Source: Ruthenibacterium komagatae
Lineage (GTDB): Bacteria > Bacillota > Clostridia > Oscillospirales > Ruminococcaceae
NCBI RefSeq assembly: GCF_045865535.1
Contig: NZ_AP031406.1
Coordinates: 2,356,001-2,420,000, forward strand
Direction of reading: 5' to 3'
DNA: 64,000 nt
Every line of letters starts with the position of its first letter. Positions within the stretch are counted from its first letter, which is position 1. The notes beneath the pieces are model-generated. The model ran no database searches and was not told the DNA's origin. It saw only the letters and a program-made list of their open reading frames with translations. This document shows, piece after piece, positions 6,300 through 14,074 of the stretch. The position numbers were made by a program, and so were the translations under genes.

Positions 6300-7841
6300 T
6301 TAAAGTTTCGCACAGCCCAGCTTTGCCAGGAACCGGTCAAAAGCGGCCTGACCCGCCGGGGTCTGCTTGAACACGCCCGCGTGCTCCAGGCAGGTCTCAA
6401 ACTTGGCGCCGATCTCCTGTTTGACGATCTCCAGCGCCTTGGCCTCGCTGGTGCCGCAGCCGTATTTTTCCACCAGAAAATCGATCCAGTCGCTGTGCTC
6501 GGGCGCGGCGGCCTTGGCGTCGGCGGCGTCCATGCGGCCCGCCAGCACCTTGGCCACCAGGGCCGACTGCTTCTCCAGCCGGCTGGGCAGAATGGCCAGG
6601 CCCATGACCTCGATCAGGCCGATGTTCTCTTTCTTGATGTGGTGGATCTCGGGATGGGGATGGAAGATGCCCGCCGGGTACTCTTCGCTGGTGCGGTTGT
6701 TCCGGGGAACCAGATCCAGCACATAGCCCGCCTCGCTGTCGTAGTGCAAAATGGGGGTCACGGTGTTGTGGGCCACGCTCTCGCCGTTCTCCTCGGTGGT
6801 GGCCAGAATGTCCGCCGCCGCGTCGGAATAGCCGCGCCAGGTCTGCAGGAACTGCTCGGCAAAGGCCTGCATCTGGGCCACGTCACGGCCGGTGACGCGC
6901 ACAGTGCTCACCGGCCAGCGCAGCGTTTCGATCTTCACGTCCGGATACGCCGGGTGCTGATAGGTGTTCAGCGTCTGGGCGCGCTGCATGGGGAAGGTGT
7001 AGCGGCCGCCCTGGAAGTGCATGTGGCTGAGAATGCTGCCGCCCACAATGGGCAGGTCCGCGTTGGAGCCGCAGGTGTAATGGGGAAACTGGCGCACAAA
7101 ATCAAACAGCTGGGCAAAGGTGCGGGGCTGAATGCGCATGGGCTCGTGTTTTTCCGCGAACACGATGCAGTGCTCGTTGTAATAGACATAGGGGCTGTAC
7201 TGCAGGTACCAGCGCTCGCCGCACAGGCTCAGGGGCACGATGCGGTGGTTCTGGCGCGCGGGGAAGTTCACCCGGCCCGCGTAGCCGATGTTCTCCGGGC
7301 ACAGCATGCACTTGGGATAGCTGGCCGCGGGCTGCAGGCGCTCCAAAGCGATGGTCTTGGGGTCCTTTTCCGGCTTGGTCAGGTTGATGGTGATCTCCAG
7401 CGTGCCGTATTTGCAGGGATAGTCCCACTGAATATTTTTGGCGATCTGTGCGGTGCGGATGTAGTTGGACACGATGCACAAATCGTAGAAGTAGTCCGTG
7501 GCGGCCTTGGAACCGCCCGTTTTCCACAGTGCGTCAAACTTGGCGGCCACCTCGCTTTCCCGGGGCATGACCGCACCCATGATGCGCGCTTCAAAGTTCA
7601 CGCGCAAAGCGGGCACCTCGTTGTCAAACAGGCCTTTTTCGGCGGCGCAGTCCAAAAGGCCTTCCAAAATTTCCGTGGGTACGTCCAAATGTTCCTCGGG
7701 CACTTCCCCCGACCAGGGCTCGGACAGGCCGAACAGGTCCAGCAGGGTGTTGCGGGCCACATACTCGTCCAGTTCGGTGATGAGCGAATGTTGCAGGCTG
7801 AAACGAAGCAGCCGTTCGATCAGAAGCGCGGTCTCTGCCAT
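6300..7841 (-). CDS. galT: UDP-glucose--hexose-1-phosphate uridylyltransferase (Firmicutes-type GalT)
   Basis: The 513-residue protein matches the long Firmicutes class of GalT (about 490-510 residues), not the 350-residue E. coli type. It carries the WDYPCKYGTLEITINLTKPEK region, the CxxC-containing YPKCMLCPENIGYAGR segment and the SHMHFQGG histidine motif, whose first His is the expected uridylylated nucleophile region. It transfers UMP between UDP-glucose and galactose-1-phosphate in the Leloir pathway. ATG 7841 was chosen over an upstream ATG because GAGGAGGAG precedes it. No galK or galE is adjacent, so the gene stands alone here. Confidence 0.92.
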   Translation of the reverse strand: MAETALLIERLLRFSLQHSLITELDEYVARNTLLDLFGLSEPWSGEVPEEHLDVPTEILEGLLDCAAEKGLFDNEVPALRVNFEARIMGAVMPRESEVAAKFDALWKTGGSKAATDYFYDLCIVSNYIRTAQIAKNIQWDYPCKYGTLEITINLTKPEKDPKTIALERLQPAASYPKCMLCPENIGYAGRVNFPARQNHRIVPLSLCGERWYLQYSPYVYYNEHCIVFAEKHEPMRIQPRTFAQLFDFVRQFPHYTCGSNADLPIVGGSILSHMHFQGGRYTFPMQRAQTLNTYQHPAYPDVKIETLRWPVSTVRVTGRDVAQMQAFAEQFLQTWRGYSDAAADILATTEENGESVAHNTVTPILHYDSEAGYVLDLVPRNNRTSEEYPAGIFHPHPEIHHIKKENIGLIEVMGLAILPSRLEKQSALVAKVLAGRMDAADAKAAAPEHSDWIDFLVEKYGCGTSEAKALEIVKQEIGAKFETCLEHAGVFKQTPAGQAAFDRFLAKLGCAKL

Positions 7842-7965
7842 GAAAACTCCTCCTCTTGTGGAAAACAAAAAGCTTGGTTCGCATCGGTCTTTATCTTCAT
7901 TATATCGGCGGCAGCCCGCGCTTTCCATGTACTTTTGTTGTGGAATGCGGCGAATCTGTCCCCAC

Positions 7966-7995
7966 TTGACAAACCGGCCGCGGGAATGGTACCAT
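7966..7995 (+). promoter_or_regulatory. promoter of the asnS T-box leader
   Basis: TTGACA (7966-7971), an 18-bp spacer and an extended -10, TG-G-TACCAT (7987-7995). Transcription would begin near 8002, at the start of the T-box leader. Confidence 0.7.
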
Positions 7996-8001
7996 AAAAG
8001 C

Positions 8002-8270
8002 CAAAGGCAGCGACGGAGAAAAGTAAGGCGATCCGGCAGGCAAAGCGAGCGGGGGATGGTGGAAGCCCTGCGCCGCGCCCCGCGTGAAGAACCCTCCCGA
8101 GCCGCAAGCCGAACACTTTCGGGCCAGTAGGTGCGCCGTGGGCAGCGCGTTAAGCTGCAACGCTTTTTCGAGCGGAAAAGGGACCGCCTTCGGCGGTAAT
8201 TTAGGTGGCACCGCGGATCTGACAGCGATTCGTCCTAAAGAGGACGGTCGGGCTGTCGGATTTTTTATTT
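8002..8270 (+). promoter_or_regulatory. T-box riboswitch (tRNA-Asn) upstream of asnS
   Basis: The T-box core AATTTAGGTGGCACCGCGG is at 8198-8216. Upstream are the stem I features AGTA and GGGGGATGGTGGAAGC. In GAAG-AAC-CCTCCCGAGC the codon AAC at 8090-8092 occupies the specifier position and reads asparagine, agreeing with the asnS gene downstream. The terminator consists of GACAGC (8221-8226) pairing with GCTGTC (8252-8257), an inner CGTCC/GGACG stem, and six T residues at 8261-8266. Uncharged tRNA-Asn should stabilise the antiterminator and allow asnS expression. A tRNA-Asn(GTT) gene lies at 45390 in this window. Confidence 0.93.
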
Positions 8271-8286
8271 TCAGGAGTGATGTACA

Positions 8287-9672
8287 ATGAAACGAACGGA
8301 GATTCGCCAGCTCTACCGCGAGACCCCGGCGGACGGCGCGGTTGTCACCGTGTGCGGCTGGGCCAGAACGGTGCGCGATTCCAAGAACATCGGCTTCATC
8401 GAACTGTCGGACGGCGGCTGCTTCAAGCCGCTGCAGATCGTGTTCGAAGCGGCCAAGCTGGACAACTACCGGGAGATCGCCAAGGCCGGTGTGGGCACCA
8501 GCCTGCAGGTGACCGGCCGGGTGGTGCTGACCCCGGGCGCCAAGCAGCCCTTTGAGGTGAACGCCGACGAAATTCGGGTGCTGGGTGTCTGCGGCCCCGA
8601 GTATCCTTTGCAGAAAAAACGCCACACGGTTGAATTTTTGCGCACCATGCCTCATCTGCGCCCCCGCACCAACACCTTTGCGGCGGCCTTCCGGGTGCGC
8701 AGCGTGGCAGCTTACGCCATTCACAAGTTCTTCCAGGAGAACGGCTTTGTCTACGCCCATACGCCGCTGATCACCGGGTCCGACTGCGAGGGCGCAGGCG
8801 AGATGTTCCGGGTGACCACGCTGGATCTGGACAATGTGCCCCGCACCGAGGACGGAACCGTGGACTTCTCCCAGGACTTCTTCGGCCGTTCCACCAACCT
8901 GACCGTGTCCGGCCAGCTGGAAGCCGAGGCCATGGCCACGGCTTTCGGCAAGGTGTACACCTTTGGCCCCACCTTCCGGGCGGAGAATTCCAACACGCCC
9001 CGTCATGCGGCGGAGTTCTGGATGATTGAGCCGGAGATCGCCTTTGCGGACCTGGCCGACGACATGGACCTGGCCGAGGCCATGGTCAAAAGCGTCATCG
9101 CCTATGTGCTGGAGCAGTGCCCCGCCGAGCTGGCGTTCTTCAACCAGTTCTTTGACAAGGGCCTGCTGGAGCGCCTGAACGCGCTGGTCAACAGCGAGTT
9201 CGTGCGCGTCAGCTACACCGAGGCCGTGGAACTTTTGAAAGCCCACAACGACCAGTTCCAGTACAAAGTGGACTGGGGCACCGACCTGCAGACCGAGCAC
9301 GAGCGCTATCTGACCGAGCAGATCTACAAAAAGCCGGTGTTCGTCACCGATTATCCCAAGGAGATCAAGTCCTTCTACATGCGGCTGAACGACGACGGCA
9401 AGACCGTGGCCGCGGCGGATATGCTGGTGCCGGGCGTGGGCGAACTAATCGGCGGCAGCCAGCGTGAAGAGCGCCTGGACGTGCTGGAAGCACGCATGGC
9501 GGAGCTGGGCCTGGGCAAAGAGGACTACGAGTGGTATCTGGACCTGCGGCGGTTCGGCAGCGTGGAGCACGCGGGCTTCGGCCTGGGCTTCGAGCGCCTG
9601 ATCATGTATTTGACGGGCATCCCCAACATCCGGGACGTGATCCCCTTCCCCCGCACGGCCGGCGGCTTTTAA
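8287..9672 (+). CDS. asnS: asparaginyl-tRNA synthetase
   Basis: The 461-residue class IIb synthetase has an N-terminal OB-fold anticodon-binding domain (about residues 1-115, with VCGWARTVRDSKNIGFIEL). The catalytic domain has motif 2 TFRAENSNTPRHAAEFWMIE and C-terminal motif 3 GFGLGFERLIMYLTG. The ending NIRDVIPFPRTAGGF is typical of AsnRS rather than AspRS. It charges tRNA-Asn with asparagine. ATG 8287 follows CAGGAGTG. It is the only gene behind the Asn-specific T-box and is closed by a strong terminator. Confidence 0.96.
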   Translation: MKRTEIRQLYRETPADGAVVTVCGWARTVRDSKNIGFIELSDGGCFKPLQIVFEAAKLDNYREIAKAGVGTSLQVTGRVVLTPGAKQPFEVNADEIRVLGVCGPEYPLQKKRHTVEFLRTMPHLRPRTNTFAAAFRVRSVAAYAIHKFFQENGFVYAHTPLITGSDCEGAGEMFRVTTLDLDNVPRTEDGTVDFSQDFFGRSTNLTVSGQLEAEAMATAFGKVYTFGPTFRAENSNTPRHAAEFWMIEPEIAFADLADDMDLAEAMVKSVIAYVLEQCPAELAFFNQFFDKGLLERLNALVNSEFVRVSYTEAVELLKAHNDQFQYKVDWGTDLQTEHERYLTEQIYKKPVFVTDYPKEIKSFYMRLNDDGKTVAAADMLVPGVGELIGGSQREERLDVLEARMAELGLGKEDYEWYLDLRRFGSVEHAGFGLGFERLIMYLTGIPNIRDVIPFPRTAGGF

Positions 9673-9680
9673 ATGAAAAC

Positions 9681-9708
9681 AAAAAGGGAGCAGAACTGCT
9701 CCCTTTTT
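9681..9708. terminator. terminator after asnS
   Basis: AAAAAGGGAGCAG-AA-CTGCTCCCTTTTT is a near-perfect palindrome with a T tail. Confidence 0.85.
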
Positions 9709-9722
9709 GGTAGGACAAGAAA

Positions 9723-9757
9723 GCAGGGAGAGGCAGCTGCCTCTCCCTGCTTTTTTA
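9723..9757. terminator. second, bidirectional palindromic terminator
   Basis: A 28-bp perfect palindrome (GCAGGGAGAGGCAG and its complement) is followed by TTTTTT on the plus strand and TTTCTT on the minus strand. It closes the minus-strand genes at 9755-11423 and backs up the asnS terminator. Confidence 0.8.
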
Positions 9758-9919
9758 CGGTTTCTTTTTGGAAAGCTGCAGAATGCCGCAGACGCCGGCA
9801 ACGGCACACAAAACCGCGGGAATGCCGGTCCCCAGGTTGTTCATTTCCATACCGCCGGCGCCGATCAGCACCACCGCCGCCACAAAGTTCATGACAATGC
9901 AGAAAACAAACGCTTTCAT
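9755..9919 (-). CDS. small two-helix membrane protein, unknown
   Basis: This 54-residue protein begins MKAFVFCIVMNFVAAVVLIG and has two hydrophobic segments joined by a short GGMEMNNLGTG loop, ending in LQLSKKKP. The start at 9919 is preferred because AAAGGATGG lies about eight bases upstream; two longer in-frame starts have none. It lies 16 bp after the 145-aa gene and is probably co-transcribed with it. I do not recognise the family. Confidence 0.55.
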   Translation of the reverse strand: MKAFVFCIVMNFVAAVVLIGAGGMEMNNLGTGIPAVLCAVAGVCGILQLSKKKP

Positions 9920-9935
9920 ATTGCTTTCCATCCTT

Positions 9936-10373
9936 TTATTGGCAGATCTTTGCAAGCTCTTCCATCAGCTGCGACGCGTCGTTCAGCCGGTGCGTCCGGT
10001 AGTTGGCGGAAAGTTCGCCCGCCTCGGAAAAATACACCGTGGCCACCCACGCATTTTCATCAAAGGTGTGCACATAAGCCACCCGGTCCGACAATTTCCG
10101 GGTGGAGCCGTCGGAAAAGGGCGTGTGCAGGGTCCGGTGGTAAGTGGCGTCTGCAAACAGCGCCCGAATGAGGTCCTGCTGTTCCGGGGTAAGGCGGTCG
10201 TATTGAGAGACCTCCATGTGGGGCTTGCCGTTCTCAATGGTGGTCTGTTCCAGCAAAACCAGCAGCTGATCGCTGCCGTTCAGCGTATCCGCCAGGGGCA
10301 GCGGCCGAAAATAAACAAACAGGCCGATGGCGGCAAGCACCAAAAGTCCCGCTGCCAGCCGTTTCTTTTTCAT
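9936..10373 (-). CDS. membrane-anchored extracytoplasmic protein, unknown
   Basis: This 145-residue protein starts MKKKRLAAGLLVLAAIGLFV, a signal anchor, then has a soluble part with the segment LTPEQQDLIRALFADATYHRTL and a beta-rich stretch (VAYVHTFDENAWVATVYFSE). No cysteine lipobox follows the hydrophobic segment, so it is probably a membrane-anchored protein facing outside. It lies 24 bp after the Gfo/Idh/MocA gene on the same strand, likely in one operon. No function is assigned. Confidence 0.6.
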   Translation of the reverse strand: MKKKRLAAGLLVLAAIGLFVYFRPLPLADTLNGSDQLLVLLEQTTIENGKPHMEVSQYDRLTPEQQDLIRALFADATYHRTLHTPFSDGSTRKLSDRVAYVHTFDENAWVATVYFSEAGELSANYRTHRLNDASQLMEELAKICQ

Positions 10374-10397
10374 GGGTTCGGTCTCCCTTCTATCCGG

Positions 10398-11423
10398 TCA
10401 GGGTGTTTCCGGGTGCCAGGTCCGGCCGGTCCGGCCGGAAGCATAGACGCCCAGCACCACTTCCAGTGCCTGACGGCCCTGCTGCGCGTCCACCAGCAGC
10501 GGCGTGCCGTTGCGCACAGCGTCCACAAAATTGGCAATTTGCAGCGTATGGCCCGCCGCGCCGATGGCATTGGGGTCGGCTGCGCCGCTGTTGGCTCCTT
10601 CGCCCACAGGCACCGGGCAGGGGATGGGAAGGTCCCAGCGGACCAGAGCGTCCTCCACCAGTACGATGCTGCCTTCGGTGCCGCAGATCTCCAGCCGCCG
10701 GGGATAGCCCGGATGGCAGGCGGTGGAACCGGTGAGCGTGCCCACCGCACCGTTTTCAAATTCCAGCAAAGCGGCGGCCGTGTCCTCCACTTCGATGGCG
10801 TGGGCGCGGGTGAGCACCGACGCCCGGATGCTGGTCACCGGGCCCATCAGCCAGCGCAGAAGATCGACCCCGTGGATGCCCTGGTTCATCAGGGCGCCGC
10901 CGCCGTCCATGGCCCAGGTCCCCCGCCAGCCGCCGGCCTGGTAATAGGCTTCGCTGCGGTAATAGTTCATGGACAGATTGGCGCACACAAGCCGGCCGAA
11001 CGCCCCGGCGTCCAGCGCCTGCCGCACGGCCTGCACCGCCGGCTGAAACCGAAGCTGGGAGATCACGCACACCTTGCGGCCGGTCTGCCGGGCGGCGGCC
11101 AGAACCCGGTCCGCGTCTTCCAGCGTCAGGCTCATGGGCTTTTCCACCACCACGTGCTTCCCGGCGGCCATGGCTTCCAGCGCCTGCCGGGCGTGCAGAC
11201 CGCTGGGGGTGCACAGGCATACGGCGTCCACCGGGCCTGCCAGCAGCTCTTCCAGAGTGTCAAAAGCGCGGGCGCCATGGGCGGCGGCGAAGGTGCGGGC
11301 TTTTTGAGGGTTGCCGGAACAGCAGGCGGTCAGCACCGCGCCGGAGGTGTTTTCAATGGCCTGTGCGTGGAAAGCAGCGACGGAGCCGCAGCCCACAATG
11401 CCGAAACGAAGCAGTTCTTCCAT
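10398..11423 (-). CDS. Gfo/Idh/MocA-family NAD(P)-dependent oxidoreductase
   Basis: The 341-residue protein has an N-terminal Rossmann fold (LRFGIVGCGSVAAFHAQAI), the family motif EKPMSLTLEDAD (about residues 92-103) and the C-terminal alpha/beta segment GGGALMNQGIHGVDLLRWL that holds the substrate-binding His/Asp pair. The family oxidises or reduces sugars, inositols and related polyols; the substrate cannot be read from the sequence. ATG 11423 is preceded by GAGGAGGACT. It lies 12 bp after a 55-aa membrane protein gene on the same strand, so the two are probably co-transcribed with the two small genes downstream. Confidence 0.88.
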   Translation of the reverse strand: MEELLRFGIVGCGSVAAFHAQAIENTSGAVLTACCSGNPQKARTFAAAHGARAFDTLEELLAGPVDAVCLCTPSGLHARQALEAMAAGKHVVVEKPMSLTLEDADRVLAAARQTGRKVCVISQLRFQPAVQAVRQALDAGAFGRLVCANLSMNYYRSEAYYQAGGWRGTWAMDGGGALMNQGIHGVDLLRWLMGPVTSIRASVLTRAHAIEVEDTAAALLEFENGAVGTLTGSTACHPGYPRRLEICGTEGSIVLVEDALVRWDLPIPCPVPVGEGANSGAADPNAIGAAGHTLQIANFVDAVRNGTPLLVDAQQGRQALEVVLGVYASGRTGRTWHPETP

Positions 11424-11435
11424 GTGGAGTCCTCC

Positions 11436-11603
11436 TCAAAATGTGGTAAATGCGTAAAGAATCAACCGAAGCCCCAAAAGCGCCAGCCCTGCGGCGCACA
11501 GGCCCACCACCACGGAAATTCCCCGGCTTTGGGTCATGCGCCGCGCCTTGGCCAGCAGCAGAAGGCCGCATAAAACAAACAGCGCTCCGGTGAACAGAAA
11601 CAT
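11436..11603 (-). CDS. small two-helix membrane protein, unknown
   Basis: This 55-residue protein (MFLFTGALFVLCGLLLLAK at the start) has two hydrophobic segments separated by ARRMTQSRGIS. ATG 11603 is chosen over a TTG six codons earlier, since ACGGAGG lies eight bases upstream of the ATG. It is the first gene after the cysE terminator and precedes the oxidoreductase by 12 bp. No family recognised. Confidence 0.55.
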   Translation of the reverse strand: MFLFTGALFVLCGLLLLAKARRMTQSRGISVVVGLCAAGLALLGLRLILYAFTTF

Positions 11604-11621
11604 GCGCAGATCCTCCGTCAA

Positions 11622-11661
11622 ACAAAAAAGGGCAGGCCCGGCCTCGGGGCCGAACCTGCCC
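11622..11661 (-). terminator. terminator after cysE
   Basis: Reading the minus strand, AAGGGCAGG pairs with CCTGCCCTT around a GC-rich loop and is followed by a T run (complement of 11622-11629). Confidence 0.8.
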
Positions 11662-11686
11662 TTCGGAACACAAAAGGCAAAACCGT

Positions 11687-12349
11687 TTATTCGTAATCGT
11701 CCTCTCCGCCGCCGCGGGAGAAATCGTGGGCGCGCTCTTCCAGCTGGGTGATGCGCTTTTGCAGCGCCGCCAGCTCGGCCCGCACAATGTCGGGATAATC
11801 CCGCTGGTTCAGCACTTCACTTTCGTGCTGCACCTTGTTGCCGTTGATGCGCACCACCCGGGCCGGAATGCCGATGGCGGTGGCGTTGGCCGGAATGTTG
11901 GCCAGCACCACGCTGTTGGCGCCGATGCGGCTGTTTTCGCCGATGACGATGGGGCCCAGCACCTTGCACCCGGTGCCGATGAGCACGTTGTCGCAAATGG
12001 TGGGGTGGCGCTTGCCCTCGTCCTTGCCGGTACCGCCCAGCGTCACGCCGTGGTACAGCGTCACGTTGTTGCCGATCTCGGCGGTCTCGCCGATGACGAC
12101 CCCCGCGCCGTGGTCGATGAAAAGTCCGTCGCCAATGGTGGCGCCGGGATGGATCTCGATGCCCGTGAATCCGCGTCCCCACTGACTGACCATCCGCGCC
12201 AGGAAAAAGCGCCGGTGCCGGAACAGCCAGTGCGACACCCTGTAGAACACCAGCGCATGGAAGCCCGGATACAACAGCATGACCTCGGCCAGCGTCCGGG
12301 CGGCCGGGTCCTTCTCCCGCATGGAACGGGCGTCTGCCAAAAGGCCCAT
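11687..12349 (-). CDS. cysE: serine O-acetyltransferase
   Basis: The 220-residue enzyme has the N-terminal helical part with YPGFHALVFYRVSHWLF and the left-handed beta-helix of hexapeptide repeats: EIHPGATIGDGLFIDHGAGV, then VTLYHGVTLGGTG and KRHPTICDNVLIGTGCKVLG. It acetylates serine with acetyl-CoA, the first committed step of cysteine synthesis. The His/Asp pair in IDHGAG and HPTI is present. ATG 12349 follows AAGGAGTGTTGTGC and a promoter at 12389-12417. The C-terminal charged tail (EERAHDFSRGGGEDDYE) is longer than the minimal family. cysK is not adjacent. Confidence 0.94.
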   Translation of the reverse strand: MGLLADARSMREKDPAARTLAEVMLLYPGFHALVFYRVSHWLFRHRRFFLARMVSQWGRGFTGIEIHPGATIGDGLFIDHGAGVVIGETAEIGNNVTLYHGVTLGGTGKDEGKRHPTICDNVLIGTGCKVLGPIVIGENSRIGANSVVLANIPANATAIGIPARVVRINGNKVQHESEVLNQRDYPDIVRAELAALQKRITQLEERAHDFSRGGGEDDYE

Positions 12350-12388
12350 GCACAACACTCCTTTGTCTACAAAATCAGGATACATACA

Positions 12389-12417
12389 AGTATACCATGC
12401 CAAAAGCCGTCGCACAA
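12389..12417 (-). promoter_or_regulatory. cysE promoter
   Basis: On the minus strand, TTGTGC (complement of 12412-12417), a 17-bp spacer with TGG, and TATACT (complement of 12389-12394). Confidence 0.65.
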
Positions 12418-12421
12418 GCGC

Positions 12422-12458
12422 AAAAAAACGGGCGCGGAAGGCTTTTCCTTCCGCGCCC
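12422..12458 (-). terminator. terminator after cstA
   Basis: GGGCGCGGAAGG pairs perfectly with CCTTCCGCGCCC; on the minus strand it is followed by a run of seven T residues (complement of 12422-12428). Confidence 0.85.
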
Positions 12459-12483
12459 GCAACACCCCTCAAAGTTTGTGCGC

Positions 12484-13592
12484 TCAGTTTTCGGCTTTGG
12501 CCGGCTCCTGAGCCAGCAGTTTTTTCACGCCCTGCACAGCCACGATGATGCCCACGGCGATCAGCGCGATCACCGCCAGCATGGACTCCATCAGCATGGC
12601 GCCGAAGGAGACGGGAAGCATGTTCTTCTCATTTTTGATCTGCTTGGACGCAGTGCCCGAGGACACCAGGCTGTGGAAGCCGGACACAGCGCCGCAGGCG
12701 ATGGTGACGAAAAGAATGGGGAACATGTAGCCCGTACCCTCCACGTAGAAGGAGGTGAAGGCCGGCAGGTGATGGAAGGATTGGTCAGCAGAACGCCCAC
12801 CACGGCGGCCACGATCATGAACACCAGCAGGTAGCTGTTCAGATAGTCACGGGGCTGCAGCAGCGCCCACACAGGCACTACGCTGGCCACGAAGATGTAG
12901 GCGAAGATCACCAGGTGCCAGGTGCCCTGGGAGATGAACACCGGAGCGTGCAGGCCCACGGCCACGCCCGCCACCAGCAGCAGGATGGCAATGGCGGTGT
13001 TCACCCATTTGTGCAGCTTGCCGTAGCGCAGCAAAAAGCCCAGAGCCACGGCTTCCACAATGAACAGCATGGAGGTGGTGGCCACGTTGCCGTTGGCCAC
13101 GATCTGCGAACCGTCGGCCGCAAAGCCGTTGAATGTGCCCGCGACCACGTCCGCAAAAGCGGCGACCACCAGAATGCAGAACAGCCAGCAGAACAGAAGG
13201 AACAGCTTTTTGCCCCATTTGCCGATGTATTCTTCAATGATGTAGCCGATGGTGCGGCCCTTGTTTTTCACAGAGGCGTACATGGATGAGAAGTCCTGCA
13301 CGGCGCCGAAGAACACGCCGCCGATGAGCACCCACAAAAGCACGGGTACCCAGCCGAACACCGCGGCCTGGATGGGGCCGTTGATGGGGCCTGCGCCTGC
13401 GATGGAGGCGAACTGGTGGCCGAAGACCACGTTGGTGTCCGCCGGTTCATAGTCCACGCCGTCTTCGAATTCGTAGGCGGGTGTTTTTGCGTTGGGGTCG
13501 ATGCCCCAGGTTTTCGCCAGCCAGCGGCCATAGACCAGATAGCCGGCGCCCAGCACGACGATGGCGATGCACATCATGATGAGTCCGTTCAT
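12484..13592 (-). pseudogene. cstA: carbon starvation/peptide transporter CstA, frameshifted and short
   Basis: From ATG 13592 the product (MNGLIMMCIAIVVLGAGYLV) follows CstA: VVFGHQFASIAGAGPINGP, KGRTIGYIIEEYIGKWGKK and a run of membrane segments to LLTNPS. There the frame breaks near 12764-12775 and continues one frame over as PAFTSFYVEGTGYMFPILF and then GAVSGFHSLVSSGT. One missing base restores the expected NPSxTxPAFTSF spacing. The rejoined protein is about 370 residues, covering only the CstA core; relatives are longer, and it passes from FGAMLMESMLAVIAL straight into a C-terminal helix and charged tail. It lies behind a T-box leader with a Gly-like specifier. Members of this family import peptides or pyruvate. 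Confidence 0.8.
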
Positions 13593-13625
13593 ATTGATTC
13601 CCTCTCTCGTTGATTTTTCACCGTT

Positions 13626-13912
13626 AAAAAAACAGGGTTTCGCCTTCTTTGTGAAGACGAAACCCTGTATACAGGTTCCGCGGTACCACTTCGCTTGCCG
13701 CAAGCGCGGCCCCTTTGCGGTGTCGAAAAAACACGCCCGCCGATAACGGGGCGGCGTCCGGCCGCGTTTACTGGGAAGAATCCGTTGGACGCGGCTGCTC
13801 GCAGGGGATGCCTAACCTGGTCTGCTGCCGCCTTGCACCATCCGGCGGTTCTCTGAAAGCAGGGGCCCATGCAGTACTGCCTGTTCGCTGCATTTAACGA
13901 TGTTGATGTGTA
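13626..13912 (-). promoter_or_regulatory. T-box riboswitch (apparently glycine-specific) upstream of cstA
   Basis: On the minus strand the T-box core GTGGTACCGCGG (complement of 13678-13689) is followed by a terminator: CAGGGTTTCG pairs with CGAAACCCTG, then seven T residues (13626-13667). Stem I carries CAGAGAACCGCC and GGATGGTGCAAGGCGG. In TTA-GGC-ATCCCCTGCGAGC the codon GGC (complement of 13810-13812) sits where glyQS leaders carry GGC, so the leader should sense tRNA-Gly. The specifier call is by manual comparison with remembered T-box leaders. The leader fills most of the 480-bp gap between cstA and the AI-2E-type permease gene. Confidence 0.88.
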
Positions 13913-13914
13913 TT

Positions 13915-13942
13915 ATCATACCGCCAGAGGGGCATTCGTCAA
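13915..13942 (-). promoter_or_regulatory. promoter of the cstA T-box leader
   Basis: Minus-strand TTGACG (complement of 13937-13942), a 16-bp spacer and TATGAT (complement of 13915-13920). Confidence 0.65.
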
Positions 13943-14004
13943 TGGCAAAATGCAATAAGTTTACCAACTAAACACTATGCGCGTTGTGAAATTTACACAC
14001 AAAG

Positions 14005-14030
14005 AAAGCGGAGGACGTATCCTCCGCTTT
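14005..14030 (-). terminator. terminator after the AI-2E-type permease
   Basis: AAAGCGGAGGA-CGTA-TCCTCCGCTTT, a perfect 11-bp stem; the minus-strand tail CTTTGTGTGT is only moderately T-rich. Confidence 0.65.
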
Positions 14031-14074
14031 CTGAGTTAAACACTGTGCGATCGAGAGCCGGACCCCCGGCGGCG

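Noticed and set aside
6249..7997. A 582-codon plus-strand open frame
   Set aside because: Antisense to galT; composition is of a shadow frame and it crosses a terminator.
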